NCBI GenBank assembly: GCA_023436065.1
Contig: JAEZKU010000020.1
Location: 96,801-160,800, forward strand
From: Bacillota bacterium
GTDB taxonomy: Bacteria > Bacillota > Clostridia > Lachnospirales > Lachnospiraceae
Direction of reading: 5' to 3'
DNA length: 64,000 nucleotides
The translations under genes were made by a program, and so were the position numbers. Shown here piece after piece: positions 26,395 through 35,998 of the stretch. The notes below the pieces were generated by a model that was not told where the DNA came from, made no database searches, and saw only the letters and a list, made by a program, of their open reading frames with translations. Numbering within the stretch: the first letter of the stretch is position 1; each line of letters starts with the position of its first letter.

Positions 26395-27282
26395 CTAATT
26401 AATACCGATACGGTTGTTCATTGCGATTATGATATCTGCCTGTTCCCCGTTGATGAGAAATGGAACGACATATAAATCCTCTTCTGATGTAAGGCATTGA
26501 TCTGTATAATAGATCGGAGGAGCCATCTCCAGCTCAATATCCTCTACGCTGAGCTTCGATGCATATATGCCATTAGTACAATTTAAGAATTCGCACACAG
26601 AATCAAAAGCGTCCTCATCAAGGTTTTCAAACTCTTCTCGAGCAAAAGGCTTCGCAATGGATAACAAAGCAGGATCTTTACCGGCAAGTCCAACAAAGAG
26701 TCCTGGATTTCCATCCATCCTCTGTGAGGCTAGGGCGCGAAACGGATAGCTGTTTATACTGTATGCTTTCTTTAATATGATGTTACTGTTGATGAAGCGT
26801 ATTACATTACGTATTGCCAGACCGGCAAGTTCCCCGTAGAGTGGAATGTCTATATCCACAAATATCGGGATGATCCGATCAATATCACCGGATTTTAAGG
26901 CATCAAGCTCTGAATCTGACAGATGATACTCTTTTTGGAAATCCTCAAGAGCTTCTTTGATGTCCTCCATAGTAAGGCAGCCGCTTTCTGTTAGAAGTTG
27001 CAGGAACAGTAAGTAAGCGTTGCCCTGCATATTGAGTAAATGTTTCACCTCTTCCTCCAGAAGATATCCCTTTTCGACGGCGACATCACCGAAACGCTTA
27101 TCCATTCTCTTCTGAATTTCATTGATTTCCTCGGCCTGCTTTACGGTCAATAAATTCTCGGCAACTGCGATGAACCCGAGCTTAGCTCTGCTTTTCTGAA
27201 GATTTGCGATCAAGTCCTCAAACTGCGATTGAGAAATCTTATTCTTTTCCACCAAGTAATAACCAAAATAAAGCCCGAACAT
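26395..27282 (-). CDS. CheX-like phosphatase with N-terminal helical domain
   Basis: A 295-residue two-part protein. The C-terminal half (about 145-295) resembles CheX/CheC phosphatases and keeps the active-site pattern E-x2-N-x3-G in CEFLNCTNGIYASK, which removes phosphate from CheY-type receivers. The first 130 residues form two similar helical repeats (LGFIAVAENLLTVKQAEEI and FGDVAVEKGYLLEEEVKHLL), resembling the GspE/MshE N-terminal module, which binds c-di-GMP in some proteins. AAAGGGG precedes the ATG. The adjacent receiver is the probable substrate. The 314 bases from 27283 to 27596 upstream hold no supported gene. Confidence 0.75.
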   Translation of the reverse strand: MFGLYFGYYLVEKNKISQSQFEDLIANLQKSRAKLGFIAVAENLLTVKQAEEINEIQKRMDKRFGDVAVEKGYLLEEEVKHLLNMQGNAYLLFLQLLTESGCLTMEDIKEALEDFQKEYHLSDSELDALKSGDIDRIIPIFVDIDIPLYGELAGLAIRNVIRFINSNIILKKAYSINSYPFRALASQRMDGNPGLFVGLAGKDPALLSIAKPFAREEFENLDEDAFDSVCEFLNCTNGIYASKLSVEDIELEMAPPIYYTDQCLTSEEDLYVVPFLINGEQADIIIAMNNRIGIN

Positions 27283-27596
27283 GATTTATCCCCTTTCGTA
27301 ATACAAGTAATCTCGAGCATCTATATAGGACAGAAAATTCGCTATTAGTAACCCCCATTACATCATATACGAATTTATATATAGAATGTTTCCCATTACC
27401 AATATACAACACTATCAACAAAAAAAACAGATATAAAATCAAAATAATGCACCAATATGGATGATTTCTTAAAAAATAGTGAGAATATATCATCTATAGA
27501 TTTTTTTGCCAATTTTATTGTTTCTTCGTGACAATCCGGGGTTTGTATGATAAAGTAATGTTTGAGTTAAGATGAAGAGAAAGGCATGTGTATCCT

Positions 27597-29363
27597 ATGA
27601 AAACAATGATCGAACTAATTACGAAAGATGTGAAGGATGCCTTTATAATGAAAGGCTATGACGAAAAATATGGAGTGGTTACTCTTTCCAACAGACCTGA
27701 TCTGTGTCAATATCAGTGCAATGGTGCGCTGGCAGCAGCAAAGCAATATAAGACAGCACCGATTAAGATAGCACAGGATATTGCTGAGGCACTTCAGTCT
27801 AATCATAAATTTCAGGAAGTTGCGGCAATCATGCCGGGCTTTATTAATATTACCCTTAGCAATGAATTCTTATCAGAATACTTAAACCAAATGAAATCGG
27901 AAGAACAGTACGGAGTCGAGAAGGTCAAGGAGCCCAAGACCATAATCATCGATTTCGGAGGTCCCAATGTTGCAAAGCCCCTTCATGTAGGGCATATGAG
28001 ATCTGCCATAATCGGAGAAAGTCTCAAGAGAATACTGCGGTTCATGGGAAATAAGGTGATTGGTGATGCGCATCTTGGTGATTGGGGAACTCAGATGGGT
28101 CTGGTTATTGCCGAGCTGAAACGCAGAAAGCCGGAGCTTGTCTACTTTGATGATTCCTATACCGGTGAGTATCCGAAGGAAGCTCCCTTTACCATCTCCG
28201 AGCTGGAGGAAATCTATCCTACTGCCAGTGAGTTTTCCAAACAGAATCCGGAATTCAGGGAAGAAGCAAAGACAGTGACATATCATCTGCAGAATGGTCA
28301 CAGAGGCTATACTGCATTATGGAATCATATTATGGAGGTTTCCGTAACCGACTTAAAGCAGATTTACGACTCACTGATGGTAACCTTTGACTTATGGAAG
28401 AAGGAAAGTGACGCACAGCCATACATTCCTGACATGATCGAGAGCTTCAAAAAGAACGGTTACGCGAAAGTCAGTGAAGGGGCACTGGTGGTTGAAGTAA
28501 AGGAAGATACCGATACCAAAGAGGTTCCTCCCTGCATGCTTTTAAAATCAGATGGAGCCGCATTATATAATACGACGGATCTGGCTACCATTGTTGAGCG
28601 TATGAAGTTATTTGATCCTGACCGGATCATCTATGTTGTAGATAAGCGTCAGGAACTGAATTTTGAAATTGTATTCCGCTGCGCAAGAAAGACAAAGCTT
28701 GTCAAAGAGGATACCCAGTTGGATTTCATCGGCTTCGGCACTATGAACGGCAAAGACGGCAAGCCCTTCAAGACAAGGGAAGGCGGCGTCATGCGTCTGG
28801 AACACCTGATCAAAAGTGTGGCTGATGAGGTTTATCGAAAGATCATGGAGAACCGCAACATGGAAGAAGAGGAAGCAAGGAAGGTTGCTGCCCAGGTTGG
28901 TCTTGCCGCTCTGAAATACGGTGATTTGTCCAACCAGATTTCCAAGGACTATATTTTTGATGTTGACCGCTTTACCAGCTTTGAGGGGGATACCGGACCC
29001 TATATCCTTTATACCGTTGTCAGAATCAAATCTATTCTTGCTAAATATCAGGAGATTAAGGGAGAAGTAGCACCTTCAGCAATTTTACCCGCCTCTTCCG
29101 ATAGTGAGAAAGCTTTGGAACTTGAACTGACCAAGTTCAACGAGATGATTTACTCTGCGGCAGAGGAGGTTGCTCCTCACCGTATCTGTGCTTATATCTA
29201 TGATTTAGCCAATGCCTTTAACAGCTTTTATCATGACACGAAAATCATTGCTGAGGAAGACGAGAAGAAACAGGCTTCCTGGATTGCCTTGATTACTCTG
29301 GTACAGGACATATTAATGACCTGCATCGATCTGCTCGGCTTTGAAGCACCTGAGCGTATGTAA
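27597..29363 (+). CDS. argS: Arginyl-tRNA synthetase
   Basis: A 588-residue class I synthetase charging tRNA-Arg. Visible are the N-terminal Add-1 domain (about 1-100), the HIGH-type motif in GGPNVAKPLHVGHMRS, the catalytic Rossmann fold, and a C-terminal helical anticodon-binding DALR domain (from about 470). The KMSK region is degenerate (DGKPFKTREGG), as is usual for ArgS. ATG 27597 is chosen over GTG 27588, which lies only 3 bases from AGAAAGG. No T-box is visible upstream. Confidence 0.93.
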   Translation: MKTMIELITKDVKDAFIMKGYDEKYGVVTLSNRPDLCQYQCNGALAAAKQYKTAPIKIAQDIAEALQSNHKFQEVAAIMPGFINITLSNEFLSEYLNQMKSEEQYGVEKVKEPKTIIIDFGGPNVAKPLHVGHMRSAIIGESLKRILRFMGNKVIGDAHLGDWGTQMGLVIAELKRRKPELVYFDDSYTGEYPKEAPFTISELEEIYPTASEFSKQNPEFREEAKTVTYHLQNGHRGYTALWNHIMEVSVTDLKQIYDSLMVTFDLWKKESDAQPYIPDMIESFKKNGYAKVSEGALVVEVKEDTDTKEVPPCMLLKSDGAALYNTTDLATIVERMKLFDPDRIIYVVDKRQELNFEIVFRCARKTKLVKEDTQLDFIGFGTMNGKDGKPFKTREGGVMRLEHLIKSVADEVYRKIMENRNMEEEEARKVAAQVGLAALKYGDLSNQISKDYIFDVDRFTSFEGDTGPYILYTVVRIKSILAKYQEIKGEVAPSAILPASSDSEKALELELTKFNEMIYSAAEEVAPHRICAYIYDLANAFNSFYHDTKIIAEEDEKKQASWIALITLVQDILMTCIDLLGFEAPERM

Positions 29364-29383
29364 AAACACACAGAGGTGATGAT

Positions 29384-30739
29384 ATGTTAGTTAAGAGAAC
29401 AGCGGAGCTTAAGCTCTTAGAGGAGCAATATGCTTATGCAGGAAACAATCTGGTTATTCTATATGGAAGAAAAGGAATGGGTAAGACCTCATTGATCAAG
29501 GAATTCCTTGTGGATAAGCCATCGGCTTATTACTTTGAAGGGTTGGAATGCGAGGACAGTCTTCAGCTTCTTCTTATGAATCGCAGGGCCCATAGTGAGG
29601 ATAACTTAAATGAGCTGATGGATTATCCTATCCTGTTCTCTTCCCTCCTCGGTGCCGATGGAGGTAAAACCATCATTGTTTTGGATGAGTTCCACTATAT
29701 CTTAAAAAGCAGCGAAGGAATACTGGAAGCCTTACGACTTCTTGGAAATCAAAACAGGCAGGTGATGTTTGTCCTTTGCAGTTCGTCCATCCGCTGGGTG
29801 GAGAATGAGATGGTAAGTGAACTCGGTGAGTACGCTGCCTTCATCACGGCATATATGAAGCTGAAGGAATTTACGTTTGTAGATTTTGTAAATCGCTTCC
29901 CTAAATCCTCTGTCGAGACCTGCATCTACATCAATGCTATTCTGGGAGGAATTCCGGAATATCTGGATGCCTGGCAGGAAAGTAATTCTGTGGAACAGAA
30001 CATCAAAAATCTTCTTTTGAATAAAAACAGCAGGCTGTTTCATGCTCCGCAACAGTTCTTAAAGCTTGAGCTGAGAGAGCCGGCTGTCTATAATACGATT
30101 CTTTATTACCTGGCCGCCGGCAACCGAAAGCTGAATGATCTTCACGGTAAGACCGGCTATTCCAGGGCTAAAATCAGTGTCTATCTAAAGAATTTAATCC
30201 AGCTTGATATTGTAGAAAAATTAGTTCCTCTGGATGAGGAGGGCAAAGAAAACGCTATGAGGGGACTTTATCGGATTAAGGATAATTTCCTCAGTTTCTG
30301 GTACCGTTTTGTATTTCCCAACATATCAGAGATCATGGTTGGCAGTGCTGACCGGATCTATGAGAGAGAGATCGTGCCTTATCTGGACTCCTATATGAAG
30401 GAATACTTCGCTGATGTTTGCACGGAGTTTTTAAAGCTGATGAATCTGCATAACCGTCTGCCGGAAAAATTTATTTGGTGGGATCGTTGGTATGGGAAAA
30501 ACGGAACCATAGATATCCTTGCACAAGCAGGGGATAAAAAGACCTTGGTAGGGAGCTGTCATTTTGAGGATCGTATCACAGGGCAGGAGGAATATTTTGC
30601 GCTGCTGGCTCTTGCCGATGAAGCTAAGGTGAGTCCTGATAACTGTTATTTATTCTCCAGGAAGGGCTTCTCGGAGGAACTGAAGAAGATGGCTGCTGAC
30701 GGGAAGGATTTGAATTTGATCGGTCTGGAGGATTTATAA
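29384..30739 (+). CDS. Archaeal-type ATPase with DUF234 domain
   Basis: A 451-residue predicted ATPase of the archaeal ATPase/DUF234 group. The Walker A loop GRKGMGKT is at 28-35 and Walker B is TIIVLDEFHYIL near residue 105. A winged-helix region follows (YSRAKISVYLKNLIQLDIVEKL), then the DUF234 nuclease-like C-terminus with ENAMRGLYRIKDNFLSFWYR and WWDRWYGKNGTIDILA. The biological role of this family is unknown. It starts 20 bases after argS with an AGAGGTGATG RBS, so the two are probably cotranscribed. Confidence 0.85.
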   Translation: MLVKRTAELKLLEEQYAYAGNNLVILYGRKGMGKTSLIKEFLVDKPSAYYFEGLECEDSLQLLLMNRRAHSEDNLNELMDYPILFSSLLGADGGKTIIVLDEFHYILKSSEGILEALRLLGNQNRQVMFVLCSSSIRWVENEMVSELGEYAAFITAYMKLKEFTFVDFVNRFPKSSVETCIYINAILGGIPEYLDAWQESNSVEQNIKNLLLNKNSRLFHAPQQFLKLELREPAVYNTILYYLAAGNRKLNDLHGKTGYSRAKISVYLKNLIQLDIVEKLVPLDEEGKENAMRGLYRIKDNFLSFWYRFVFPNISEIMVGSADRIYEREIVPYLDSYMKEYFADVCTEFLKLMNLHNRLPEKFIWWDRWYGKNGTIDILAQAGDKKTLVGSCHFEDRITGQEEYFALLALADEAKVSPDNCYLFSRKGFSEELKKMAADGKDLNLIGLEDL

Positions 30740-30784
30740 CACCATAATTCCAAGGATTAGCTACATATAGGATTGGAGAATACT

Positions 30785-32113
30785 ATGTATCGTCTGATAT
30801 CAAAATTAATTATATATAAGAACCTGCCGCAAGACTGCCTGCTTGTGGAGCTGGCAGATATCATCAGGGAGTTCGATCAAAGCACTGCGGGCAGATATGA
30901 TGATAACAACTCAGCCATTACCAACCGGATTTACACCCAGATCAACAGACTCCTGGACATCGCCACCGAGTATGGCTTTAATCGAAATCTTTGGCACAAT
31001 TATCTGACGTATCTGCTTGTGACCGCTGAGAATCCCTTCAGCATCATCTGTGAGAAGACCGGTGCGAAGGAAGGGACGGTCAACGAATTTGCGAAAAATG
31101 ACTTCAGGATTTTTAAAGCGCTGTTTGATTATGACTTTAAACCACTTGAGCAAAAGCTTGGTATCAACTGCTTTTCTATCATATCAGATTATGATGCGAT
31201 TGAGAAGAACAGCACCAGGTATAACAAAAGCGTCAGTGAGAAGGTCCGGCTGTTGAGCCGACAGATAGAGCAGGCGCAGGATGAACATGAGATATTCGGA
31301 TGTGTGACAGAATTTTACCGGGAGTACGGTGTCGGAATGTTCGGTCTGAACAAAGCCTTCCGTATCAGTAAGGGATCTGGTCAGTTGGATCTGATACCGA
31401 TCACGAATACCCTGGATGTAAGGCTGGACGATTTGGTGGGCTATGAAATACAGAAGAAGAAGCTGGTAGACAATACAAAAGCCTTTGTCGAGGGTAGAAA
31501 AGCAAACAATGTCCTGCTTTTCGGTGACAGCGGTACCGGTAAATCCACTTCCGTGAAGGCTATTCTGAATGAATATTACAAGGACGGTCTCAGGATGATC
31601 GAGATCTATAAGCATCAATTTGAGGATTTATCCGCAGTCATTGCCAGGATTAAGAGCCGCAATTATAAGTTTATCATCTATATGGATGATCTGTCCTTTG
31701 AAGAATTCGAGATAGAATATAAATACTTAAAGGCCGTGATTGAGGGCGGACTTGAGAACAGACCGGATAATGTGTTGATTTATGCTACTTCGAACCGAAG
31801 ACATCTGATCAGGGAGACCTGGAATGATCGTAGCGATATGGAGAGAAATGAGGAGCTGCACCGCTCCGATACGATGCAGGAAAAGCTGTCCCTGGTGGCA
31901 AGGTTCGGAATCACAATCAACTTTTCTGCACCTGCTCAAAAGGATTATTTTGCTATCGTAACAGAGCTGGCAAAGCGACAGGGGATAGGACTTAGTGAAG
32001 AACAGCTGTGTTTCGAAGCGAATAAGTGGGAACTTTCCCATGGTGGTATGTCAGGACGTACTGCCCAACAGTTCATCAATTATTTGGCGGGAAAGCCGGA
32101 GGTATACACCTGA
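30785..32113 (+). CDS. DUF815-family ATP-binding protein
   Basis: A 442-residue AAA-type ATPase of the DUF815 family. The first 210 residues are helical and family-specific. The ATPase part has Walker A GDSGTGKST (about residue 245), a Walker B-like FIIYMDDLSFEEFE, and the sensor region IYATSNRRHLIRETW. DUF815 proteins are predicted chaperone-like ATPases with no firm function. GGAG precedes ATG 30785; an in-frame TTG at 30773 is less likely. It is the second ATPase in a row after argS. Confidence 0.88.
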   Translation: MYRLISKLIIYKNLPQDCLLVELADIIREFDQSTAGRYDDNNSAITNRIYTQINRLLDIATEYGFNRNLWHNYLTYLLVTAENPFSIICEKTGAKEGTVNEFAKNDFRIFKALFDYDFKPLEQKLGINCFSIISDYDAIEKNSTRYNKSVSEKVRLLSRQIEQAQDEHEIFGCVTEFYREYGVGMFGLNKAFRISKGSGQLDLIPITNTLDVRLDDLVGYEIQKKKLVDNTKAFVEGRKANNVLLFGDSGTGKSTSVKAILNEYYKDGLRMIEIYKHQFEDLSAVIARIKSRNYKFIIYMDDLSFEEFEIEYKYLKAVIEGGLENRPDNVLIYATSNRRHLIRETWNDRSDMERNEELHRSDTMQEKLSLVARFGITINFSAPAQKDYFAIVTELAKRQGIGLSEEQLCFEANKWELSHGGMSGRTAQQFINYLAGKPEVYT

Positions 32114-32192
32114 CAGACCTGAACGGATAATTCTGGTTTTTACAATTGACATTAGTTATAATGCTTCATTAGAGTGGGAGGTATGGATTTTC

Positions 32193-32585
32193 ATGGAGAA
32201 ATACAGGATTTTAGTAAAAGGGATTGTTCAATTAGAAGAAAAATACCTTATTGTAAGAAGATGGTATGATGATCGTGTCTTAGAACCATATCAGTGGGGA
32301 TTTATCGACGGTGCGATTGAATTTGGAGAAGCCCCGGAGAAGGCTATTCTCAGGAATGTGACAGAACAGACCGGTCTGTCTGTCGTCCTGGACCGGATTT
32401 TATATACCTGGTCTTTTATGACGGGTGATGTATTCAACATCGGAATTAGCTTCCTGTGTCAGACAACAATGGCAGAGGTGTTATTATCGGAGGAGCTGGT
32501 GGAAAGCAAGTGGGTGACAAAAGAGGAACTGGAGAATTATATCGATCGTAAAATTCTCGATGATCTGGAAACTGCAGAACTGTAA
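32193..32585 (+). CDS. Nudix-domain protein with altered Nudix box
   Basis: A 130-residue Nudix-fold protein. The box region GAIEFGEAPEKAIL then RNVTEQTGL keeps the Gly, first Glu and Arg of GX5EX7REUXEEXGU, but two metal-binding glutamates are Asn and Gln. Hydrolase activity may be weak, or the protein may only bind nucleotide. GGGAGG upstream sets the start. It lies 29 bases before pyrC, suggesting a link to nucleotide metabolism. Confidence 0.82.
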   Translation: MEKYRILVKGIVQLEEKYLIVRRWYDDRVLEPYQWGFIDGAIEFGEAPEKAILRNVTEQTGLSVVLDRILYTWSFMTGDVFNIGISFLCQTTMAEVLLSEELVESKWVTKEELENYIDRKILDDLETAEL

Positions 32586-32614
32586 CCTGACAATGAATTG
32601 AAGGAGTATGTTTC

Positions 32615-33907
32615 ATGCTTACGCTGATTAAGAATGGATATGTAATCGATCCTGCCTCAGGCAGGGAAGGTATTTATGATGTCCTGATCAAGGGAGATCG
32701 AATAGATAAAGTGGCAGCAGGGATTGAGGCGGATGAGGTTGGGGACGACCTGACTGTGATCGATGCCACAGGGAAATATGTTATGCCCGGCTTCATTGAT
32801 CTTCATGTGCATCTTCGTGAACCGGGATATGAATACAAGGAGACAATTGCATCAGGCAGCATGGCTGCTGCGGCAGGAGGTTACACCTCAATCTGCCCTA
32901 TGCCAAATACGAAGCCTGCGACTGACAGCGGAACAATGATATCATGGCTTCTGGAGAAGGCGGAAAGGGAAGCGGTTGTAAATATCCTACCAGTCGGTGC
33001 AATTACGCTTGGACAGGCAGGTTATGAACTGACAGAAATGAAGGAGCTCAAGGCGAAAGGGGCTGTGGCAGTCAGTGAGGATGGTAAATCGGTGATGGAT
33101 ACTGCATTATATGCCGAAGCCATGAGATTAGCGTCCTGGCTTGATCTGCCGGTGTTTGCCCATTGCGAGGATAAGAGTCTGGTTGGGAAAGGTGCGATCA
33201 ATGCCGGGAAAAAGGCAGAACAACTGAAGCTTCCTGGAATCTCTAATGCGGTGGAGGATATTATTACTGCAAGAGATATCTTACTGGCTAAGGAAACAGG
33301 AGCAAGGCTACATCTGTGTCACATCTCTACCAGGGACAGCGCGGCAATGCTGGCTTTGGCGAAGAAGGATGGAATTGCAGTAACCGGAGAGGTCTGCCCT
33401 CATCATTTTACATTGACTGAGGATGACATCCCATCCGATGATGCCAATTATAAGATGAATCCGCCGCTTCGGAAGCGAACCGATGTCGATGCATTAAAGG
33501 AAGCATTGAGGGATGGGACGATTGATGTCATTTCGACGGACCACGCACCGCATTCAGCAGAGGAAAAGGCAAGGTCCATGGCAGATGCACCCTTTGGCAT
33601 CGTCGGCTCCGAGACTGCCTTTGCACTTGTTATGACTGAACTGGTCTTAAAGGGATATCTGACTCCAAGCCAGATGGTCGAGAAGATGAGTGTGAATCCG
33701 GCACGTATTCTTAAAAGCGATAAAGGCTGCATAGACGAAGGAAGGATTGCCGACCTGGTGATCGCAGATCCCAAGGCGGAATATGATATAGACAGTACTC
33801 ACTTCTATTCCAAAGGAAAGAATACACCGTTTTCCGGAAGAAAAGTGACAGGAAGAGTGGAATATACCTTTGTAGGAGGAAGGATAGTCTATCAGTATCA
33901 GAAATAG
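32615..33907 (+). CDS. pyrC: Dihydroorotase
   Basis: A 430-residue class I dihydroorotase catalysing ring closure of carbamoyl aspartate in pyrimidine synthesis. Metal ligands H64 and H66 lie in DLHVHLREPG. Other landmarks are the carboxylate in VSEDGKS, FAHCEDKSL, CHISTRDS and STDHAPHS with the catalytic aspartate. GAAGGAG sets the start. It is followed by pyrF. Neither carAB nor pyrB is within the window. Confidence 0.94.
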   Translation: MLTLIKNGYVIDPASGREGIYDVLIKGDRIDKVAAGIEADEVGDDLTVIDATGKYVMPGFIDLHVHLREPGYEYKETIASGSMAAAAGGYTSICPMPNTKPATDSGTMISWLLEKAEREAVVNILPVGAITLGQAGYELTEMKELKAKGAVAVSEDGKSVMDTALYAEAMRLASWLDLPVFAHCEDKSLVGKGAINAGKKAEQLKLPGISNAVEDIITARDILLAKETGARLHLCHISTRDSAAMLALAKKDGIAVTGEVCPHHFTLTEDDIPSDDANYKMNPPLRKRTDVDALKEALRDGTIDVISTDHAPHSAEEKARSMADAPFGIVGSETAFALVMTELVLKGYLTPSQMVEKMSVNPARILKSDKGCIDEGRIADLVIADPKAEYDIDSTHFYSKGKNTPFSGRKVTGRVEYTFVGGRIVYQYQK

Positions 33908-33978
33908 CCGGCAAAAGGCGCGTAAGACAGTACGGGAGTTATGAATAAGCGAATAATAGAAAGGCACAGGTGGTTGAA

Positions 33979-34902
33979 ATGATTAACAGGTTAATGGAAA
34001 AAATCGAGAAGCTGGAGGCTCCGATCGTCGTTGGTTTAGATCCGATGCTGGAGTATATTCCGGAACATATTCTTAAAAAAGCTTATGCTGAAAAGGGTGA
34101 GAACCTGGAGGGCGCAGCGGAAGCGGTCTGGCAGTATAACAAAGGAATCATTGACGCGACCTATGATCTCGTTCCAGCCGTTAAGCCTCAGATTGCGATG
34201 TATGAGCAATTTGGCATTGAGGGCCTGAAGGCTTTTAAAAAGACGGTTGATTACAGCAAGGAGAAGGGACTCGTAGTCATCGGTGATATCAAACGTGGTG
34301 ATATAGGTTCTACTTCTGCAGCCTATGCCATCGGGCACCTTGGAAAGGTTGTGCTTGAAGGCAAGACTTACCGTGGCTTTGACGAGGACTTTGTTACTTT
34401 GAATCCTTATATGGGAGCGGATGCGGTGAATCCCTTCCTGGACGTCTGCAAGGAGGAAAATAAGGGCTTGTTCATCCTGGTTAAGACTTCAAATCCCTCG
34501 AGCGGAGATTTTCAGGATCAAATAGTGAACGGCAGACCACTTTACGAGCTGGTTGGAAGAAAAGTAGCCGAATGGGGTGAGCAGCACATGGGAAGCTCCT
34601 ATAGCTATGTTGGCGCGGTGGTGGGGGCAACCTATCCCGAGATGGGAAAAATTCTCCGTGAAATCATGCCGAAGACACTGATCCTGGTGCCGGGCTATGG
34701 AGCACAGGGTGGAAAAGCCGAAGATCTGGTTCATTATTTTAATCAGGACGGGTTGGGTGCTATCGTAAATTCATCAAGAGGTATCATAGCGGCCTATAAG
34801 CTGAAGGGTTACGAGAAGTTCGGATCAGAGAACTATGCGGATGCTTCCAGACAGGCAGTGATAGATATGAGAGAAGATTTAAGACAGGCATGGATGGTTT
34901 AA
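33979..34902 (+). CDS. pyrF: Orotidine 5'-phosphate decarboxylase (long form)
   Basis: A 307-residue OMP decarboxylase, the last step to UMP. The catalytic D103-x-K105-x2-D108 is in VIGDIKRGDIGS, and the phosphate-binding end is GAIVNSSRGI. It is the longer PyrF type common in clostridia and actinobacteria, unlike the 230-residue E. coli form. ATG 33979 follows ACAGGTGG. It ends at a bidirectional terminator, so it is separated from pyrKDE by the cyclophilin and yjbQ. Confidence 0.93.
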   Translation: MINRLMEKIEKLEAPIVVGLDPMLEYIPEHILKKAYAEKGENLEGAAEAVWQYNKGIIDATYDLVPAVKPQIAMYEQFGIEGLKAFKKTVDYSKEKGLVVIGDIKRGDIGSTSAAYAIGHLGKVVLEGKTYRGFDEDFVTLNPYMGADAVNPFLDVCKEENKGLFILVKTSNPSSGDFQDQIVNGRPLYELVGRKVAEWGEQHMGSSYSYVGAVVGATYPEMGKILREIMPKTLILVPGYGAQGGKAEDLVHYFNQDGLGAIVNSSRGIIAAYKLKGYEKFGSENYADASRQAVIDMREDLRQAWMV

Positions 34903-34907
34903 TAAAT

Positions 34908-34955
34908 AAGGAGATGGACTACCTCACATAAGTGAGGGAAGGCCATCTCCTTTAA
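34908..34955. terminator. Bidirectional terminator between pyrF and the cyclophilin gene
   Basis: AAGGAGATGG (34908-34917) pairs with CCATCTCCTT (34943-34952), enclosing a second stem CCTCAC (34922-34927) / GTGAGG (34932-34937); TTTAAT follows. Confidence 0.8.
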
Positions 34956-34973
34956 TATTTATCATTAATCTGA

Positions 34974-35498
34974 TTAGCAGGTCTCCGGTTGCGGATATTC
35001 CACTTCAAAGGTATCTACGGTAACCTTTTTCATAATCTGGGGTTCCAAAGGCATATCGGAATAATCGGTTTTTGTCTCAGCAATTTTATTCACAGCCTCT
35101 ATGCCCTCAATTACTTTACCGAAAGCAGCATAGGAGCCGTCCAGATGCGGGGAATCTTTATGCATAATGAAGAACTGGGAACCGGCTGAATCCGGGCGCT
35201 GTGACCTTGCCATCGAAATCACGCCTGCGGTATGTTTTAAATTATTAGGAAAGTTATTATATGAAAATTCACCTTTGATAGAATAACCGGGACCACCCAT
35301 GCCGGTACCTTCCGGGTCGCCACCTTGTATCATAAAGCCACGGATCACTCTGTGAAATTTCAGACCATCGTAGAAGCCCTTATTAACAAGAGAAATAAAA
35401 TTATTAACTGTGTTGGGAGCAATCTCGGGATATAATTCAAGCTTGATTACATCGCCATTCTGAAGTTCCATTGTAACGATAGGATTCTTGTTTGCCAT
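34974..35498 (-). CDS. Cyclophilin-type peptidyl-prolyl isomerase
   Basis: A 174-residue cyclophilin that speeds cis-trans isomerisation at proline. Landmarks are FHRVIRGFMIQGGDP, GGPGYSIKGEF, ISMARSQRPDSAGSQFFI and YAAFGKVIEG. It has no signal peptide, so it is cytoplasmic. The start at 35498 follows GAGAGGA on the minus strand. It is transcribed against the flanking pyr genes and is probably a single-gene unit. Confidence 0.93.
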   Translation of the reverse strand: MANKNPIVTMELQNGDVIKLELYPEIAPNTVNNFISLVNKGFYDGLKFHRVIRGFMIQGGDPEGTGMGGPGYSIKGEFSYNNFPNNLKHTAGVISMARSQRPDSAGSQFFIMHKDSPHLDGSYAAFGKVIEGIEAVNKIAETKTDYSDMPLEPQIMKKVTVDTFEVEYPQPETC

Positions 35499-35998
35499 CT
35501 TTTCATTTCCTCTCAAAATTAAAATTTCATTACCAAAAATTTAATGATTCGTACCGCTTAGCTATCATAAACCCTGGTGGTAAATATATCATAGTAAAAC
35601 AGACGTGTCAAGGCTTGAGCACTACTTTACTTATCATTCCGATTAGGTCACATATTTACGAAAAATTTGATAATTAGTCGAAAAACGTAAAAATAATCAA
35701 AAAAGGAAGCTGAAAAGGATATTAAATTGGTAAATACTTACGAAATTAAGGAATATCTTTATATAATCAAAATTCTTACTTGTAAGAATGACAATATCTT
35801 CCGATAATAAATATAGTGTATCAGGGGCCAAAGGTATAAGAATTTATAAACTAATACCGCTATTTGAAACTGTTTTGGGCACAATAGCACATATAATTAA
35901 ATTATTTTAAATATTATACTTAGGGTTAAATAATAGGACGGCGTGTTAGTGGGGGTTAATGAGAAAAGAGTAGTACAAAGGTGAAAGGACGTGTTCAG
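35499..35998. other. 500-base AT-rich divergent intergenic region
   Basis: No gene is supported between the cyclophilin and yjbQ starts. The region is AT-rich and carries one clear feature, an 18-base palindrome ATTCTTAC-TT-GTAAGAAT at 35772-35789, which looks like an operator. Promoters for both flanking genes should lie here but no consensus pair stood out. Confidence 0.5.

Noticed and set aside
27239..27493. 84-codon hydrophobic open frame on the minus strand upstream of the CheX-like gene
   Set aside because: It overlaps the CheX-like start by 44 bases, has no RBS, and its sequence looks like translated AT-rich leader DNA.
35492..35677. 61-codon plus-strand frame in the cyclophilin upstream region
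   Set aside because: No RBS, odd composition, and it overlaps the start of the cyclophilin gene on the other strand.
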